From: Desulfuromonas sp. CSMB_57
GTDB lineage: Bacteria > Desulfobacterota > Desulfuromonadia > Desulfuromonadales > Syntrophotaleaceae
Assembly (NCBI RefSeq): GCF_020194955.2
Contig: NZ_JAFCIY020000006.1
Location: forward strand, 186,001 to 250,000
DNA length: 64,000 nucleotides
Direction of reading: 5' to 3'
Below, piece after piece: positions 62,106-64,000 of this stretch. Each line of letters starts with the position of its first letter. The stretch's first letter is position 1. Under the pieces are notes generated by a model. It saw nothing but the letters and a program-made list of their open reading frames with translations. It did no database searches and was not told the origin of the DNA. A program made the position numbers and the translations under genes.

Positions 62106-62359
62106 AGGAAACCGACGGTTCATAAACCAACAGTCAGGGTAAAAACAATACCGGTCGACCCGTGCCGTTCCGCCAAAAAAGCAACGGCGGCGGAATCATC
62201 ATGAGTCCGTGAGATTCCCCGCATCATCTACATGATCCGGCCACACATTTCAAGCATTAGGACAGCTTTTTTCCAACTCCCCGCAAGGCTGCCTAAACTG
62301 GCGCTGCACATCCCGGACCAAATTCTGCGAGGGTCCTGGACCAAAGCACGGCATGGTCG

Positions 62360-62941
62360 TCAATCTTCGAGCAAGACCGCGGCCCCGGCGCGCTCCATCT
62401 CCATCAGGGCCTGGCGGCCGGCCTTCGCATCCACAGCCCGACAGGCGCGTGCCAGCACCACCACCGCAAAGCCTTCCCGCAAGGCATCCAGCACGGTTCG
62501 CAGGACGCAAACATCCAGCGCCAAGCCACCCACCCAAAGCCTGCGCACACCCTGGCGCCGCAACTGGCGAGCCAGGCCGGTCTCATGAAAAGCCGACAGC
62601 TGATCCTCATCGAAGCGCACCCCTTTACAGACCACTTCGGCGCCCGGCGGACACAAGAGGTCCGGATGGAAAGCAGCTCCCGGAGTATCCTGAACGCAAT
62701 GAACCGGCCAGTCGCCGCCCGCTGCGCTGAAACTCGGGTGATGCAACGGATGCCAGTCGCGGGACAGGTAGATGGGTCGTCCCTGTGCATGGGCCGCCGC
62801 GATCCAGCGGTTGAGCACCGGCACCACTTCGTCGCCGCCGGGGATGGGCAATGCGCCGCCCGGACAGAAATCATTCTGCACGTCGACAACCAACAAGGCA
62901 TCGCCCTCGCGCAATCGTTCAGCCGGCAAAATCATCGGCAC
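62360..62941 (-). CDS. pncA: Nicotinamidase (isochorismatase-like hydrolase)
   Basis: Converts nicotinamide to nicotinate for NAD salvage. 193 residues with the full site: ALLVVDVQNDFCPGGALP (Asp20), K106 in VVCKGVRF, C145 in LALDVCVLRTV, and the metal ligands D62, H64 (SRDWHPLHH) and H81 (VHCVQDTPGA). All key residues are present. Start is ATG 62941 or 62935; the GAGGAGG upstream serves both. Confidence 0.93.
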   Translation of the reverse strand: MPMILPAERLREGDALLVVDVQNDFCPGGALPIPGGDEVVPVLNRWIAAAHAQGRPIYLSRDWHPLHHPSFSAAGGDWPVHCVQDTPGAAFHPDLLCPPGAEVVCKGVRFDEDQLSAFHETGLARQLRRQGVRRLWVGGLALDVCVLRTVLDALREGFAVVVLARACRAVDAKAGRQALMEMERAGAAVLLED

Positions 62942-63236
62942 CTCCTCTTACCCAAGAATGTTTCAGAATTTCCCCTGGGAACCTCCAAAACGGATTTGAT
63001 TCCTCCGGCCGTCTGCATCCGCCCGCCAGACCCTGCCACGAACATCGGACTCGCGATTAAAATATCTCAAGGCAGCCACGCAGACCAGCCTGACTGAAAA
63101 TAAGGAAAAAAACCTCGCAGACGCTTCTTTAAAAGATGTATAGCCTGCAAAACCAGACATGATAACAAATGAATAATTATAACCGGGTTACCAAAAACAC
63201 AAGTACACCTTACATGCTTTTCGCACATGCAAAAAA
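62942..63236. other. AT-rich gap between pncA and the SPOR/NlpC gene
   Basis: About 295 bp, clearly more AT-rich than its surroundings, especially 63100-63236. I see no conserved open frame or stable hairpin, only a direct repeat of ACATGC near 63210-63230. It probably holds the divergent promoter region of pncA and the right-edge gene. Confidence 0.4.
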
Positions 63237-63264
63237 TTGACAAATTACGGCGATTCACTATATT
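63237..63264 (+). promoter_or_regulatory. Promoter of the SPOR/NlpC gene
   Basis: TTGACA (63237-63242), a 16-bp spacer, TATATT (63259-63264): the strongest sigma70-like match in the right end of the window, about 100 bp before the ATG. Confidence 0.6.
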
Positions 63265-63371
63265 TTTAACCTTAATTTGGAAAGACCGGCCCCGCAGCCA
63301 CACCAATCCGGAAATACATAATCCTAAATCCAACAGGCCGGCCCATCCGCCGCACCCACAAGAGGTCGCAC

Positions 63372-64000
63372 ATGCCGATTCATTGGACCAAAAAATTAGC
63401 CATCGGGATCCTTATCCTGGTTTCTCATGCCGCAGGCTCCTGGGCAGCGCCCTTGGCGGCTGATGAAGCCTCGGAAATCCGTCGACTTGGGTATTCCATC
63501 CAGGTTGGGGCCTTCGCCCGTTATGAAAACGCCGAGCGGTTGGCGGCCAAACTTCAGGATCAGGGCATCGATGCCTACTTTTTCAAAAAAGATGACGGTG
63601 TTTTTGCGGTCCGCTTCGGTGATTATTCCACCCGCAGCCAAGCCCGCCAAGCCGCAAAAGCCCTGGCGGTTTCGCGCATCATCGAGTCCTACTATATCAC
63701 GGCACCCATCGCCGCGCCCCTGCAACCGGTCGGCACCATGCCCCCTGCCGGCGCCGCAAAAACCCCGCCCAAATCCATCTCTCACCCCAAACATACCAAT
63801 GAACTCGGCGAGGTAGCGGCCCGCACCGCGGAACGCTTTGTCGGCATCCCGTATAAATGGGGCGGCAATACGGTTGTTGAGGGGCTGGATTGCAGCGCAT
63901 TCGTCAAGGCGGTCTATTATCTTTGCGGCATCAACATTCCCCGCACCTCGGCCGAACAGTTCAAAGCCGGAAAAATGATCCCGGAGACCGACCTTGCCGA
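63372..64000 (+). CDS. SPOR-domain NlpC/P60 cell-wall hydrolase, C-terminus beyond the right edge
   Basis: 210 residues are visible from ATG 63372, and the frame is open at base 64000. A signal peptide ends near GSWAAPLA (residue 28); a SPOR domain follows (about 40-110: YSIQVGAFARYENAERLAAK ... VRFGDYSTRSQARQAAKAL), which binds denuded glycan at the septum; after a Pro/Ala linker the NlpC/P60 domain begins (about 150: RFVGIPYKWGGNT) with the catalytic cysteine in GLDCSAFVKAV (Cys174). The catalytic His lies outside. A periplasmic endopeptidase is likely; SPOR before NlpC/P60 is an unusual order. Confidence 0.88.
   Translation, partial: MPIHWTKKLAIGILILVSHAAGSWAAPLAADEASEIRRLGYSIQVGAFARYENAERLAAKLQDQGIDAYFFKKDDGVFAVRFGDYSTRSQARQAAKALAVSRIIESYYITAPIAAPLQPVGTMPPAGAAKTPPKSISHPKHTNELGEVAARTAERFVGIPYKWGGNTVVEGLDCSAFVKAVYYLCGINIPRTSAEQFKAGKMIPETDLA

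Noticed and set aside
63100-63236. Mobile-element or transferred segment because of AT richness
   Set aside because: No terminal repeats, target duplication or transposase; AT-rich promoter regions are ordinary.

Overview
The window reads as a 64 kb piece of chromosome from a Gram-negative member of the Desulfuromonadales/Geobacter lineage (former Deltaproteobacteria; Geobacter, Desulfuromonas or Pelobacter/Syntrophotalea relatives). The Gram-negative calls are Lgt, LptF/LptG, an outer-membrane Wza-type exporter and SecDF-YajC. The lineage is inferred from gene order (pheA-tyrA-aroA-cmk-ispH-rpsA-sppA-ihfB; ilvD, ilvB-ilvN-ilvC-psd-leuA-leuC-leuD-leuB-asd-truA; rpsB-tsf-pyrH-frr-uppS-cdsA-dxr-rseP-tsaB) and from a T-box riboswitch in front of leuA, a placement known outside Firmicutes mainly in this group. 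Base composition is evenly GC-rich. I saw no tRNA, rRNA, insertion sequence, prophage or CRISPR array.

Layout. 0-5.4 kb: a TPR lipoprotein cut by the left edge, a fused phosphotransferase/P-loop kinase, a STAS + RsbW-type partner-switching pair, lgt and an RluA-type pseudouridine synthase. 5.4-5.8 kb: a gene-free stretch with a sigma70-like promoter, many long-range complementary segments including a crossing pair, and a 16-bp hairpin; this is the best candidate here for an undescribed structured RNA. 5.8-14.2 kb (minus strand): the aromatic amino-acid, CMP kinase, isoprenoid, ribosomal S1, peptidase and IHF cluster, ending in a small thioesterase. 14.3-17.4 kb: a plus-strand aminotransferase converging on recJ. 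17.5-27 kb (minus): rplM-rpsI, argC, a YgiQ radical SAM protein, a DUF2065 membrane protein, queA, tgt, yajC, secD, secF. 27-40.6 kb (minus): branched-chain amino-acid synthesis (ilvD; ilvB, ilvN, ilvC; leuA, leuC, leuD, leuB) with psd, asd and truA, controlled by a T-box with a CUC (Leu) specifier before leuA, a terminator after leuD, and a separate leuB promoter beside a palindrome. 40.8-49.3 kb (minus): rpsB, tsf, pyrH, frr, then a cell-envelope group uppS, cdsA, dxr, rseP, with tsaB and a DUF465 protein. 49.5-51.8 kb (plus): lptF-lptG. 51.9-60 kb (minus): an exopolysaccharide module with outer-membrane export lipoprotein, BY-type tyrosine autokinase with a Gly/Tyr-rich tail, PHP-type tyrosine phosphatase, UDP-glucose dehydrogenase, UDP-glucuronate 4-epimerase-like protein and GalE. 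60.1-64 kb: a short secreted protein with a secretin-like core, an HpnB-like glycosyltransferase, a nicotinamidase, and a SPOR + NlpC/P60 wall hydrolase cut by the right edge.

How it works together. Most of the window is housekeeping in long minus-strand operons. The envelope genes form a chain: undecaprenyl diphosphate (UppS), CDP-diacylglycerol (CdsA), isoprenoid precursors (Dxr, IspH), phosphatidylethanolamine (Psd), lipoprotein maturation (Lgt), LPS export (LptFG) and Sec secretion. The polysaccharide genes would supply UDP-galactose, UDP-glucuronate and UDP-galacturonate for an acidic polymer whose export is set by a tyrosine kinase/phosphatase pair; no flippase, polymerase or priming transferase lies inside the window. 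All functional calls rest on reading motifs and gene order by eye; no database search was run.
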